From assembly GCA_000469685.2 (NCBI GenBank), contig LS997564.1:22292960-22356959 (forward strand): 64,000 nt of DNA, read 5' to 3'. Positions 1 to 10,534 of the stretch are shown here, in pieces. The position numbers and the translations under genes are program-made. This DNA is from Haemonchus contortus. Lineage: Eukaryota; Nematoda; Chromadorea; Rhabditida; Trichostrongylidae. Below the pieces are notes generated by a model that was not told the DNA's origin, made no database searches, and worked only from the letters and a program-made list of their open reading frames with translations. Every line of letters starts with the position of its first letter. Positions within the stretch are counted from its first letter, which is position 1.

Positions 1-1035
1 ACTTTATGTACATTATTCAGCGTATAGGATGTTTTCAGCGGTTCGTCCACAAGTCTCTTTGTGATAGCTTAGCATAGTAGAGGAGATGATCCTTCGTAAA
101 CCCCATCCCTTACGTATTTTGCTGCTGTCAAGCCATCAAGGCTACACGTGACAATCTTGGACCTATCGTACATATCATTGACCGGGGATATCAGGTACTC
201 TGCAGCGTTTTGCTGTAGGAAACTTTCTAGAGGACGCGGAGGGCGGTCGGAAGCCTACTCACTGTCAGATCGAGAAAGGTTGGGAAGCATAGTCTACCCT
301 TTTTAGGTACTTCTCCACCAATTGTTAAGCTGAGAATATGGCTTCCGTTACAGACCTTTGAGATACAAAGCTGACCTGTAGCTTTGGGATCAAGACAAAT
401 TCTTTCAATCTCGAGTCGACTAGTCACTCGCACAGATTCGTGGTGTGCTCGGTCAACCTGAGCCCACGATAGTTGGAACCCTGAGTATATCGCGCTCCTA
501 TTTTATTTGAAAATGAGGTTCATGATACTCTACCTCTTTGGCATTCTTCTCTCAGCATTTACAGTGTTCAAAAAAAAGGGTTATCTAACTATTTCTGTGC
601 TCTTTCTTCTTCCGATCTCTTTCAATATATCACTACCCCATATGATCAACCGCTTTATTGATATACATTTTCTTTTTTGCTTCGCGGACCACTTTTCTGT
701 CTGAATTGCGATGATACAGCCAGCGCTCCTCGATGTAAGAGCTTCTTTGTTTAGAAGCCTTCAAAATTATAATATTTGACGCGTGATCCAAACTGGCTTC
801 TCCAAGACTCCACTGTCACTGCTCTTCACGGCTTGAGTCGCCAAGGTCGGGTTGTGGCCAAGAGGAAGTTGAACGTCTTTGCTTTTCGACTATCGCACCC
901 GGCGTATGTGCATGTTTATATTCTCTGGCTTTGCTACTTATCCCTCCGGGAAAGCAGCTCCTAGTATTTTCCTTCTTATTCTTGCTTGGGGCTTTTGCTA
1001 TGGAGCCAATTTTTTCGTTTCTGATCATCCAGTTA
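1..1035. other. No recognisable gene
   Basis: Only short overlapping reading frames on both strands. I see no splice-bounded exon, transposase motif or RNA gene in this stretch. Confidence 0.5.
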
Positions 1036-1039
1036 TAGT

Positions 1040-1560
1040 CCTATCCTACTACTACATATAAAGCGCTTCGTGTGTCGTCTGTCGTTCTGTCTGTCTGTCT
1101 GTCGTATGTCTGTCACGGAATTCCTTAGCTCCTTTAGATCTGCCTGGAAAGACCTGGTCAAGCGTGGAATGGGTGAGCCATATCCCGAGAAGTATAAAGC
1201 ACACATCGGCGAAGCCCCGCCCACAGTGGGTGTGGCTTGCATCGAAATGAGCTGTACTAAGGACCATGATTTCAAATTCAGTCGCAAGACGGCTTTAAAC
1301 TGGGGTGTAAAGGTGGCTAGAGGTGTGCATTGGTAGGATAGGTCCAACTGGGCGGGGCGTTCTCCAAAAATGCAATGCTTTATGAAAACATTTTGGAAAA
1401 TCATAACTCCTGTCTCCGTGAACCTAGAAAGTTCAAATTTGGTAGGAGTACAGGCGACAGAATGGGAACACCTACGGTGGGGAGCAGGACCAGACTTCGC
1501 CCACAGTAGGCGGGGTTCGAGCGGAAACTCATGAATCCGATAAAGGTCTATAATAAAATT
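1040..1560. repeat. Minisatellite-bearing dispersed repeat, copy 1
   Basis: The stretch opens with the reverse complement of the terminus found at 4132-4152, 27361-27381 and about 29525-29547 (GCGAATTATATAAAGTAGGA). A GTCT microsatellite follows at about 1085-1102, then a body with phrases such as 'cataactcctgtctccgtg' and 'cgcccacagtaggcggggtt'. The same phrases recur near 10.2, 27.1, 28.1, 29.3, 38.3, 39.0 and 42.5 kb. No coding potential is visible. It is probably a non-autonomous transposon; the class is not certain. Confidence 0.7.
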
Positions 1561-2603
1561 ACCTCATGTTGCTCCGTCCCCATGGCTGGAGCCCCGCCGC
1601 CTGGTTTTCTAATATATTCAGTGTGCCCAACCCAAAAATTCCTAGGGAATTGAAATAAAAGAAAATTTCCTGCACTGCTTTGACTACTCATGCGAGCCAG
1701 TTTTGACAAAGTGAAGGACATATCCCCGCTAGGCTTTCCAAGCCACTAGCACTGTGTTGCAGTGTGGCACATTTGCTGGCATAATGTACACTTGCCGTCA
1801 TTGAGGTAGCTGTTTGATAGCACAGCCATGAAATGCTTTGAAACATCGAAATCGTCTCTGAGAAGCTAATTTCTCGGTTATTGTTTTACTATGATGTCGT
1901 CTAACTGAGGAACCTTTTTCGATGCTGTGATATCTCTATCAATGTGATTGCAGATACTGAATTCTGCTATTTTCGAGTATCGGCAGAAGAATCGGGACAT
2001 TGCCAGAGAAGCCCTCACTCACTTCAAGACAATATCGAGCACAGGTGGCTGCAGAAAGGTTAGAGAGGGAGACCTAGGTTGACACTGAAAAGGCTTCTTT
2101 CAAAGATTTTTGTTCAGGATCTACTCTCTAAAGCTGATCAACTAGACGATGCACTGCTGTCTTTGCCGCATTCGAGTGATCAACAATCTGCTTGAATGCG
2201 TCCAAACCTCGAATATCTCAGAGTTCCCTTCACGTTCAAATTTCTTACAGAGTTCCTATGAAAAAATCATTACAAATTTAAAAAGTTCATGTAGCCGATT
2301 AAGAAGTAGCAAAGATTGATAGTCAAAAATACAGTACAAAAGAAACAAGTGTCAACAAGTGTGATTATCGAATGTTTGGATTAAAATCCTCCTCTTCCTT
2401 CTTAAAATCATGACATAACATCTGTAGTCCTTCACTCATCGTTCCGCCTTAAAAAGATTTCCTTTTCCCGCGCAACATCGATAGCTGATCAGCGATGGGA
2501 AAACTTACCAGTGGGAAACATTTATTGAAATATGGTGGTAAAATAAAGTTGACGAGAACAATGTAGTACCTAAAGTCGTTCATAAAGTGCATTTCGTGAG
2601 TCA
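1561..2603. other. No recognisable gene
   Basis: AT-rich sequence without a supported coding, RNA or repeat feature. Confidence 0.5.
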
Positions 2604-2607
2604 TTGA

Positions 2608-3472
2608 AACGTTGACGACAACGCGGGACATATGTGTCCCGCGCTCATTTCCTAATTTGTTTAAGCGCATGGGTGATTTACTAAAATGTTTTTTGTGTTT
2701 ATATTACAGATCAAACAGTAACAAAACTACAAACATAGTGGTCCATTAAATGATCAGATATGCTCCATCTTTGCACAGCTTTTCTGAGTCTCACAGAATT
2801 TTGGGCCTACTTTAAACTTCGGCATTTATATTGAGATCAACAAAAACAAGTAAAATAAAAACATTGGAAGCAAGCTAGATTATAAACTATTATTAGCAGT
2901 TGAATGAATGTTTTCTCATTCCATCAGCGCTCATTCTCATTGAAATTCTTCATTTTGTCGGATCCCGTAGCTATTGGTTTCTCTAACGATGAGGCCAGAG
3001 TCACTCTATTCAGAAACAGTTCGTAGAAGTCTGTTGAATCCTGACAGTCATAAACAACATCATATAAGCCGGAGACCACTAAAAGTCCAAGCATCGTGCG
3101 GCAAAGCATCGCTTAACCATCATGCTTTCACTATCGCATTGTTCTTCTTGTAATTTAGATTCCATATCTTCTTCCATATCATCTACTTATTCTTCAGTAG
3201 CTCCTTGCTCTCCGTCGTCCGAATTCACGCATGCTCCGGTGATGTAGATCTCCTCACTTCGCAGTGCGGTGTCAAAAGATGGTCGAGTTGTATAGTATCG
3301 TCCAAGTATTCTTCTATTCCAGCCATTTGTATGTCCGTATAAACATTGGCTAGAGCGGAATATTTATTATGTAGGGCATCTTTGGACTACGTGTCCCGCG
3401 GTCGAAGCTGCCGCAAAATTGCGTCTGTCCCACGCGGCCAAGAATGTCCAAACGTGCGTTGTCGTCAACGTG
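2608..3472 (-). mobile_element. piggyBac-like element remnant with 17-bp inverted ends
   Basis: Seen: inverted ends at 2608-2624 and 3456-3472 match at 16 of 17 positions (core ACGTTGACGACAACGC). The right end abuts TTAA (3473-3476) and the left end abuts TTGA (2604-2607), one change from the TTAA target that piggyBac elements duplicate. A perfect 20-bp palindrome lies just inside the left end (2623-2642) and a related GTCCCGCG motif lies inside the right. The minus strand holds an acidic stretch around 3140-3320, then a 61-residue frame at 2924-3109 with a 'DFYELFLNRV' segment, loosely like the start of the piggyBac transposase domain. No catalytic core remains. At 865 bp it is an internally deleted, non-autonomous copy. 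Confidence 0.55.
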
Positions 3473-3476
3473 TTAA

Positions 3477-4131
3477 GAATTAGTAACACGAAGGGGAACG
3501 TTCTTACACTATAATGAAAATCACAGCAACAATGACATCACGCAGAGTAGTGGGATCGGGTGGAGTCTTTTGCTCTATCCCCCGCACTGGAATAGGGCGG
3601 CCTGGTATCCAGATCGGGAAGCTAGATGATATCTGAAAAAATGACTTTGTGAACGAAATATTTTGACACTTAGATGACCCTGCCCAAGGTGGCATACCTG
3701 GCTTAGCACAACGGAACACGATGAGGGTGGTGTACTGAACAAGGCGAAGTTTTTTGGCGAACCCGCTAGTTTCAGCCTTAGGGTTTCCGACGACGGAAGA
3801 CGTATATCGACAACGTTCTGCTAGAAAATGAAGAGATTGAAAAATTTTATAATGAGGAGAATTCTTTGTATGCCTCGCTTGATTGGTTCACTTTTGATCC
3901 GCAACTGAGCCTTGCAGCACAACGTGCGGATCTTTTTCAAAACTTACAGTTCCTATATCAAATCGATCCATCCTAAAATTATGATTTATATGAGCCTTCA
4001 CTCATATGTGTGCTGGGTCGTGGAATTTTGGAGGGTAAGAGTGCAAACCAGCACCAGTGCAGAAAGAAAAACATTCCATAAGAGTTGATAGTAAGAGCAG
4101 AGAGAAAATATTGAACAAATTATCAAATTAA
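3477..4131. other. No recognisable gene
   Basis: A proline-rich 71-residue frame lies on the minus strand at 3504-3719, but it has no recognised motif, convincing splice context or repeat identity. Confidence 0.4.
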
Positions 4132-4152
4132 GCGAATTATATAAAGTAGGAT
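4132..4152 (+). repeat. Isolated terminus of the minisatellite-bearing repeat
   Basis: This stretch carries the same terminal sequence that closes the copies at 27.4 and 29.5 kb. The rest of the element is not evident upstream. Confidence 0.6.
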
Positions 4153-4544
4153 ACAGTCAATGGGGCATTACTGAAAAGTCTTGGATACTTTGGCAAGATT
4201 TGTGTGTGTGCTGGGAGCATTGGAAGCAGTACTTAGAATACTGAGTTGCGATTATGTTACCGCGCGGTAGATCTCTTCATCCTCGAGTTCTTTGGATATT
4301 ATACGAATTCCTACCGCTTACACTATTACCACAATTCTAATCTACATTGGTTCCAAACCCGAAGTGCAATTCTAAGCCTATGTTTAATATGAGGTAAAAT
4401 AATATCTGATGCTTCCGTTTTGCGGAAATATTGCTAAGTTTATTAAGCCAGAGAAAGGAGTTCCTTCTGGACCATGGCCCCCACCGGTGTGTGCCAGTAG
4501 CGCACGAAAGGAAGGGGGCGTGGTCCCGTGGGCGCGTCACGTCG

Positions 4545-4705
4545 AGATCGGCATTGTCGGGTCCTGAATCTTCTCCCCGAAAACGGCGTCGCGCACCCCG
4601 CACCTTCCGCGTATCGCAAGATGGAAGATTGGAGCGCGCTATTTGTGAGGTAGGGAGTCCTTTAATTATTTGAATTGGCTGGCTCTCTTCAATTCCAATT
4701 AACAA
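4545..4705. repeat. Dispersed repeat family R, copy 1
   Basis: Similar by eye to 26475-26800 and to the split copy at 7615-7734 plus 9333-9590. Shared landmarks, in order, are a 'cttctcccc' block, a 'cgtcgcgcacaccgcac' block, 'atggaagattggagcg', 'gggagtccttta' and 'atttgaattggc'. It is GC-rich compared with its surroundings. Short overlapping frames on both strands are not conserved between copies, so I do not treat them as genes. Confidence 0.65.
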
Positions 4706-5808
4706 ATCTGTTTTTTCGCCATCGAGTAGGATGTTCGGAAGGGATCTAACTATTATATAAGCACTGCGTGGTTATTTTTGGGCAGTGTAAAACAGAGTCT
4801 GAGTTGGTTGCCAGCTTGGCAAACTTTCGTCAACCCGACTTTTCGTTTCGCGAGCCTGGATTTACCCGCAACTATTTTTAGCACAAAATATCCCACTATT
4901 ATATATTATATCCCACTATTATATATATATATATATTATCCCAATCCTTGTATACAGTATAATAGTGTGTACAGGGTATACATTAGAATTGTGACATTGG
5001 CCATATTCAGCTTTCAGAGAATCTTGCCATAGCGCTTATTACACACATGTCTAAAATATCTTGGGCTGAGGACTTGGCAAAATAGTGTTATAAAACGCTG
5101 TTCGGCTATGGTCTCTGACAATAGAGCCTGGAAGTGAAAGATATTCGGTAATCGTGGTCACGTTATAAAACGTTGGAGTTCCGTTTGGGGTCGAAGTTTT
5201 GCCTCCTCGTGAGACTTTCGCATCGCTTGCCGCGGCAAATAACAATGATCCCAAGTCAAAACAAATTATAACAACACACTGCTAACCAGAGTTACATGGA
5301 TTTCGACTTCAGAACGCGATCCGTTAAATTCACACCTGGTGATATCTGAAAAACCATGTGACCGAAAATTACTCTTTCCTTGTCTTCATGGTTGAAGAAA
5401 TCAGGAAGTAATCAGAAGATCAAATGCTTGCTACATGGAAAAAGCACAGCTTTTATGGCTCATGGTGCCCGAATCCTGAGTTCCTTGCTGTCCGGACAGC
5501 AAAAAACAAAAAAGGACAGCCTTATTGTTAGTTTTGATTAAGCGATTGATCACTACAGTACGTTTCATAAGTATAAAAGCACCGTCGAATTTGGCATGTA
5601 CATGATAACCAGCCAAGCACATATCTTTCTGGCACCTCCATCAGAATAATAATACTTAAAACTTATCTGCTTGACTGCTTGTCCTGTAAACATCAAATCT
5701 GAGGTGATCCTGTACATATGAAACGCACTGTAAAGCAGTCTGATGGGAGAGCCTCTTGCAGAAACCATTTACTCTGTGAACAGCCTGTGCACACCATGTG
5801 AAGCACAA
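4706..5808. other. AT-rich DNA with a simple AT repeat
   Basis: A short TA microsatellite with an 'atcccactattata' direct duplication lies at about 4889-4940. No gene is recognised in the rest. Confidence 0.5.
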
Positions 5809-5810
5809 TA

Positions 5811-7075
5811 CAGGGTGCGCCATAAATATGGTAACAACTTTTCGGATGTGCGTAATTTCCTTGTTTGGCGAGTTTCTCCAAAACTGTACCTCCCCTTATG
5901 TTCATGATATACCTTAGCCAACATATGTACTTTGTTACCCCCGCCTCGTCAAATTCGGAAAAATGGTGGAGCCTCGCAGACAACCACCGACCGTTCCGCT
6001 TCTGCGCGCATTCGGTGAATCCTTCCCCGGGATCGTTCCTCAATTCAACATTTCCCACATGACAGCCTCTTGAATCGTGAAGCGTAGACAGGTTAAAAAC
6101 AAATCTCGAAATGGTCGTCTTCTCTCTTATACGACCCTTTTTCCGAAGACATTTTCTTGGAAAGGAGTATGATGCAGAACATGCAGAAGCACGTGAAAAA
6201 TGACAGCTGATTTGTTTGTATGTTCTTCTCAAAGGATAGACTCTACCCTGAGTAAATACAATTGTATCCAAACAGGATTCGAAAGCCTTATAAGCATTTT
6301 GACGAGAGGAAGTTGAAAAGAAAGAGCATTTGTTACGCGCCACTTGCGCGCGGCACGCGCTTAGACAGACTTTTCTCACTGAAGAGTGATTAGCGTGGAA
6401 GAAATGTTGAGATCTCAAAGTACACGTATAGTTCCCACTACGAGTGCTGAAGCCGATGAGAAGAGTCAGACCGCCTCTCAAAGCCATTTTCTCTCTTTTA
6501 TGATAGTTTGGGCTAGAATCCCTACCATCACAGCGATATCGCAATTTTTGTTCGAGAAAAGTACAAAGCTTAATCCGACCCTCTCAAGAAGGGTTCTTCT
6601 GAAAGGATGCAGCTGAGGGTCAAAGATTTTTCTAATGGTACGACTTGAAAACTGCATCGCACTTGCTCACGAATGGGAAAAGACCAAGACTGGTGGTGAG
6701 GAAATGTTCGCGACTCAATCCCAGCTTGCAATCTTCCTACGAATTTCCCGTACCACAATGTGATGGGTCGCCGGATATAGTCCATGCTAGAGAGGAAAGC
6801 CTGCGCTTCAAAACGCACCACTGCTGCTGCTCCTAAAGAATCACTGAAAAAAGCCTGGGCTGGAATTTTCCAAGAAACTCTGCGTGCCACTGTCGATGAG
6901 TAGCCGGAGAACTTTGAGCTATAATTAGTACAGGAAATAGTTATATAAGATGGCGGTGTGTTCGTTTTGTAGATGTGATGCACAGTAAATAATACACCAA
7001 AATTGGTTATGTTTCAACATGAACTATGGTTTCTAGAGGCCAATAATTTTGTTACCATATTTATGGCGCACCCTG
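5811..7075 (-). mobile_element. Tc1/mariner-type DNA transposon, 1265 bp
   Basis: Perfect 27-bp inverted ends (5811-5837 and 7049-7075, starting CAGGGTGCGCCATAAATATG) are flanked on both sides by the dinucleotide TA, the superfamily's target duplication. The length fits a single-gene element. The longest frame (283 residues, minus strand, 5693-6544) crosses the element end. Near that end it carries a 'WLRYIMNIRGG' segment resembling the C-terminal R..CI...GG tail of these transposases. I find no intact catalytic triad, so this is a decayed or non-autonomous copy. Confidence 0.8.
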
Positions 7076-7077
7076 TA

Positions 7078-7614
7078 TAAAGGTCACCATTAAAACATTC
7101 GCTTCCGCTACTTTATGTAGCTGTGTACTTCAGTTTATAAGGCAGCATCGAACGAATTAGGATGGCAAAGCGAAGAGGGTTTCTATGAAGGGTCTAAAGG
7201 AGAGAGTATCGACGACGACTTGATAGCGCCAGGATCGAGATAATTCGCAAGACGACATGGACGTCGTTCAGGTGCAATCGTTCTTGTGGATTGTCAACTT
7301 CAACAGCGAGATGGGACAACTTAGTGTAGCGTTATACGTGCCTCTGCGTGCTACCTTTGAACAGAACACTTTTGTTGTTCGGGATTTCATTTGCGGATTT
7401 ACCTTCCCGTTAATTATTTTTACAAATAAAAATATAATAGTAATCGCAGTTGAAGTTCAAGTTGACCCCTCAGGTGTTTTATTTTAGCTCCTTCGAAGTT
7501 GAGCAGAAGCAGCCCTAACGGTTTCACCGTTCGCGCTCTATTGCAAACAGCGTCGCAGCTCAGGCTACTTTACAATACATTCGCAGAGCGTTAAAATCTG
7601 CCTTGTGTCCTTGT
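7078..7614. other. No recognisable gene
   Basis: The flank between two transposons. The 76-residue plus-strand frame at 7257-7487 has no recognised features. Confidence 0.4.
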
Positions 7615-7734
7615 GTTATGGAATCCGGTATCTTCTCTCCGAACCTCACGTCGCACTTGCCGCAAGAGCTGTGTATAGCAGAAATGTGATGGAAGATTGG
7701 AGCGACTAATTTGTGAACCATGCAGTCCTCAAAC
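7615..7734. repeat. Repeat family R, copy 2, left part
   Basis: Aligns with 26475-26600 and breaks at the TA where the Tc element is inserted. It resumes at 9333 with 'tttacatttgccgcccac', which matches 'taaacatttgaattggccc' in copy 3. Confidence 0.65.
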
Positions 7735-7736
7735 TA

Positions 7737-9330
7737 AAGTGCGTCTCTAAATTATACAGCCACCCCTAATTTCGTCAAACTCACAGTATAAGATGTTTCT
7801 GAAAAACTGCCGGTAAGTAAAAAATGCGTCAAAACTGAATCGCCATTCGCACATTATCACCAATTTCCAGCTCGGGAACACAAACATTTTTTTCGTCAGT
7901 TTTTCAGTAAAGGGTGCTTTTCCAACGTCTTTAAGTGATACAGCCACTTCATGTCTTCGTGTCGTGTTTCAGTTCAACGCAACGAAATTGCTTTGTTTAT
8001 GTATTATTCTTCATTTCAGGCATTGGGAAGAGAAAAGTTGCTTTCGGAAATCGAGAAAGGTTAAATCTTCGCGAAAAAGCAGCAGGCACTGTCGAATCGT
8101 AGAATCGCGCGAGATTTGGGTCGATGTCACGCACTTAAGGATAATCTGATCAAGAATCATGAAGCCCAAGGAACCAGAAGAAGTGCTGGACGTCTTTCAC
8201 TGCCGTCCGACAAAGACGAGCGCCGGATTTCGAGGAAAGCGTCGAACTCCAACAAATTCTGTATGGAAATGCGATCGTCTCTGGACGTCGTTGTCTCAGA
8301 AAACACTGTTTGGAAGGTGATCAGGATGTCCAAGTTTATCGTCAAGCAGAAAATGCGCAAGGCACCCTTCATGATAAAAGGACATCGAGAAGATCGTTTT
8401 GCTTCCACCAGAAGGTGCAGCCAAACAAAGTGGAATAAGGTGTTGTTTATGTGCTGACACATGATATTCCTTCTTTGATGTTTTTTGTTCTCCAGGTAAT
8501 TTTTTCAATGAGAAAGCCCAATTGTGATGGTCCAGACGAGAACCGATTTAATTGGCACGACCTGAGGGAGGAAAAACTTCGGATTTCCAGACGGAACTTC
8601 AAGGGAGGAGAAGTCATGGTTTGGGCCTCGATTTCATTGAGTAGGCGTATCTGTTTATGTTTTGTACCAAAGAAGATGAACTCGTACTTTTATCAAACTG
8701 TGATGCACCGTGGACTTCTAACTTTTTGGCGTCAGAATGGGCACCTAAGTCTTGTTTTTATGCAAAATAACGCCCCAATTCACGCCAGCAGGAGCAGCCA
8801 AGCTTGGTTCCTTCGCCATCGGATTGCATTCTGCCGTGGTTTGCGAACAGCTCCGATCTGAATCCCATGGGAAAACTATGGGGCTTCATGATGTAGAAGA
8901 TTTACGTCCAAAACAAGCAATTTCGAGGCGTCAAGGGGTTTAGAAAAGCGATCATCGAAGCATGGTACCAAGCTGGCCAGGGGTTGCTTGATAGTCTTTA
9001 TTTGAGCCTGGACCACCGTATGTTCAAAGTGATTCGAAGGTATGGTGGACCAGCTGATTGTTGACTTTGCAACTTTCTCTCCGCGTTGTATGTTTTTTCT
9101 TAAATAAACCAACGTTCTTAGTGATTGTATCATTTGGAGACATTGGAAAAGCACCCTTCACTGAGAAATTGACCAAAAAATTTTTGTGCTTCCGAGCTGG
9201 AATTTGGTGATAATGTGCGAATTGCTATTCGGATTTGACACATTTTTTACTTTGGCACTTTTTCAGAAACATCGTATAGTGTGAGTTTTTGGGAAAATCA
9301 GGGGTGGCTGTATCATTTGGAGACACTCTG
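7737..9330 (+). mobile_element. Tc1/Tc3-type transposon with ~200-bp inverted ends
   Basis: The element is bounded by TA on both sides (7735-7736 and 9331-9332). Long inverted ends, about 7737-7950 and 9123-9330, align throughout with scattered differences. The outermost motif ('gtctc.aaat.atacagccac') recurs at the inner edge of each arm (7928-7947 and 9124-9146). Each end therefore carries two copies of the same putative transposase site, about 190 bp apart. That is the arrangement known for Tc3, where the inner and outer sites are both bound by transposase. The interior holds one transposase gene with a 56-base intron. Confidence 0.85.
8035..9063 (+). pseudogene. Decayed Tc1/Tc3-family transposase
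   Basis: The order of motifs is that of a Tc transposase. A helix-turn-helix region ('SNRRIARDLGR', about 8085-8120) is followed by a second DNA-binding block to 8439, an intron at 8440-8495 (GT...CTCCAG, 56 bases), then the catalytic domain. In that domain 'WHDLREEKLRISRRNFKGG' and 'VMVWASIS' are clear. All three catalytic acids appear to be gone. The usual SDE after 'VIFS' reads SMR (near 8508). The usual QDN reads QNN (near 8765). The usual NPMEN reads NPMGK (near 8865). There is an in-frame stop about 8 codons after the last motif, and the downstream frame continues to a stop at 9063. Catalytic inactivity is inferred from family alignment in memory. Confidence 0.8.
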
Positions 9331-9332
9331 TA

Positions 9333-9590
9333 TTTACATTTGCCGCCCACATTCTTCACTCCCAACGCGATCTTGATCACTGATTATAGGAAAGGAGTCA
9401 TCCCGAACAAACAATCATGAAATAGTCTAATAAACACGAAATAAAAAGTAAACAGAAGGGAACAATCAAAGCAATCCAAAGAAGAAGCACAGTCAATAAA
9501 AATAAAAAAAAATACGGTGTCCTATCGACTGGCAGGGGGCGGGTCTAATACGGTGATTGCTGTTTGGTGCCGCAGGATAACTAAAAAAGA
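9333..9590. repeat. Repeat family R, copy 2, right part
   Basis: Continues the copy interrupted at 7734. It aligns with 26575-26800, including 'tctaataaacacgaaa', 'gtgtcctatcgact' and 'ggcgggtctaatacggt'. Confidence 0.65.
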
Positions 9591-10140
9591 TTCTCCGCAT
9601 GCTTCAAAGCGAAAGTGGGAGATCGGGGAGAAATTCCGCTACCCTGTTGGATGCTCAAGTGCTCACCCAATGCCTATGCTTCTCTGAGTAATTTCCAAGT
9701 GTATTTGTTAGTGTGTCGGTGCCTTTGTTGTGTGCGTGCTGATGTGTGGTTGATCTGAAGTTCACATCTCTTGTTCCTTCAGAGCTGAAAAATTTGAAGG
9801 GAATAAAGGCTGCTGAGTGGGAATACTGACTTCAGACCAAATGAAATGACACTTTTTGTAAGAACCGATAGGGAACCTCATAGAAGTTCTGTCGTAACCT
9901 CCTTCCCAAGACCTGTTGAGGTTGGAACGGCGGCGCTCCGGTAAGAGCTTCAGGATGTCATCGCCACACTTTATGCTCGCTCCACCCGCCATGAGCAAAG
10001 ACTTCCTTAAGCCCTGTGTCATTCCACTGATATTCCTACTTTACTGCGTGCTTTCGCTCAAGTTACGCTCATTACATGCACGCTCAGCTCATCGATCCCC
10101 CTTATGCTCCGCGGGCGGGATCTAATTCAGTCACTACTAC
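9591..10140. other. Unassigned stretch
   Basis: An 86-residue minus-strand frame at 9762-10022 is basic (it includes 'LPERRRSNLNRSW') and overlaps a 69-residue plus-strand frame with a hydrophobic segment. Neither has splice sites or motifs good enough to call a gene. Confidence 0.3.
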
Positions 10141-10500
10141 CACCTACCATCATTCTCGATTCTGCCATCTGTTCTCGTCCCAAATTTGAAGGCTTTAGGT
10201 CCGAATTGACAATTTTGACACACGCTTCGTCCCTTGTGAGTGGAGTTTAGTTCTGCCACCTTCAATGTTCTCATCCTACCGCCTGTACTCATAAAAATCG
10301 ATTGCTCCACTTTTCAAGAAAGAGGAGTTATCGATTTTCTTAAGCACTGATTCTCGTACACGCCCCACTCTCTGAGGGTGGGCGAAATCTAGTAATGTCA
10401 TCTCCCATCAGCATCGATGTTGCCGCCTGAACTCCTTGAAATTTACGTCCCAGGTGCAAATTAACAATTCTGATGCATACATCGCTCGCCTCCTGTGGAC
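10141..10500. repeat. Minisatellite-bearing dispersed repeat, decayed copy
   Basis: Two successive blocks contain 'cgtcccaaatttgaaggctttaggtcc' type phrases and 'ctcccatcagc...gttgccgcctg'. They match the ~130-bp units at 27.0-27.3 and 29.1-29.5 kb, but are diverged and lack the terminal sequence. Confidence 0.4.
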
Positions 10501-10534
10501 CAGTCCAGTCGTGCTACCTCCTTCAGTCATAGCA

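Noticed and set aside
5693..6544. 283-residue host protein on the minus strand
   Set aside because: It runs across the end of a Tc1/mariner-type element and shares only that element's C-terminal-like motif.
9762..10022. Insulin-like or neuropeptide precursor
   Set aside because: A CG...LLPERRRS segment looked suggestive, but the cysteine pattern, signal peptide and splice sites are missing.
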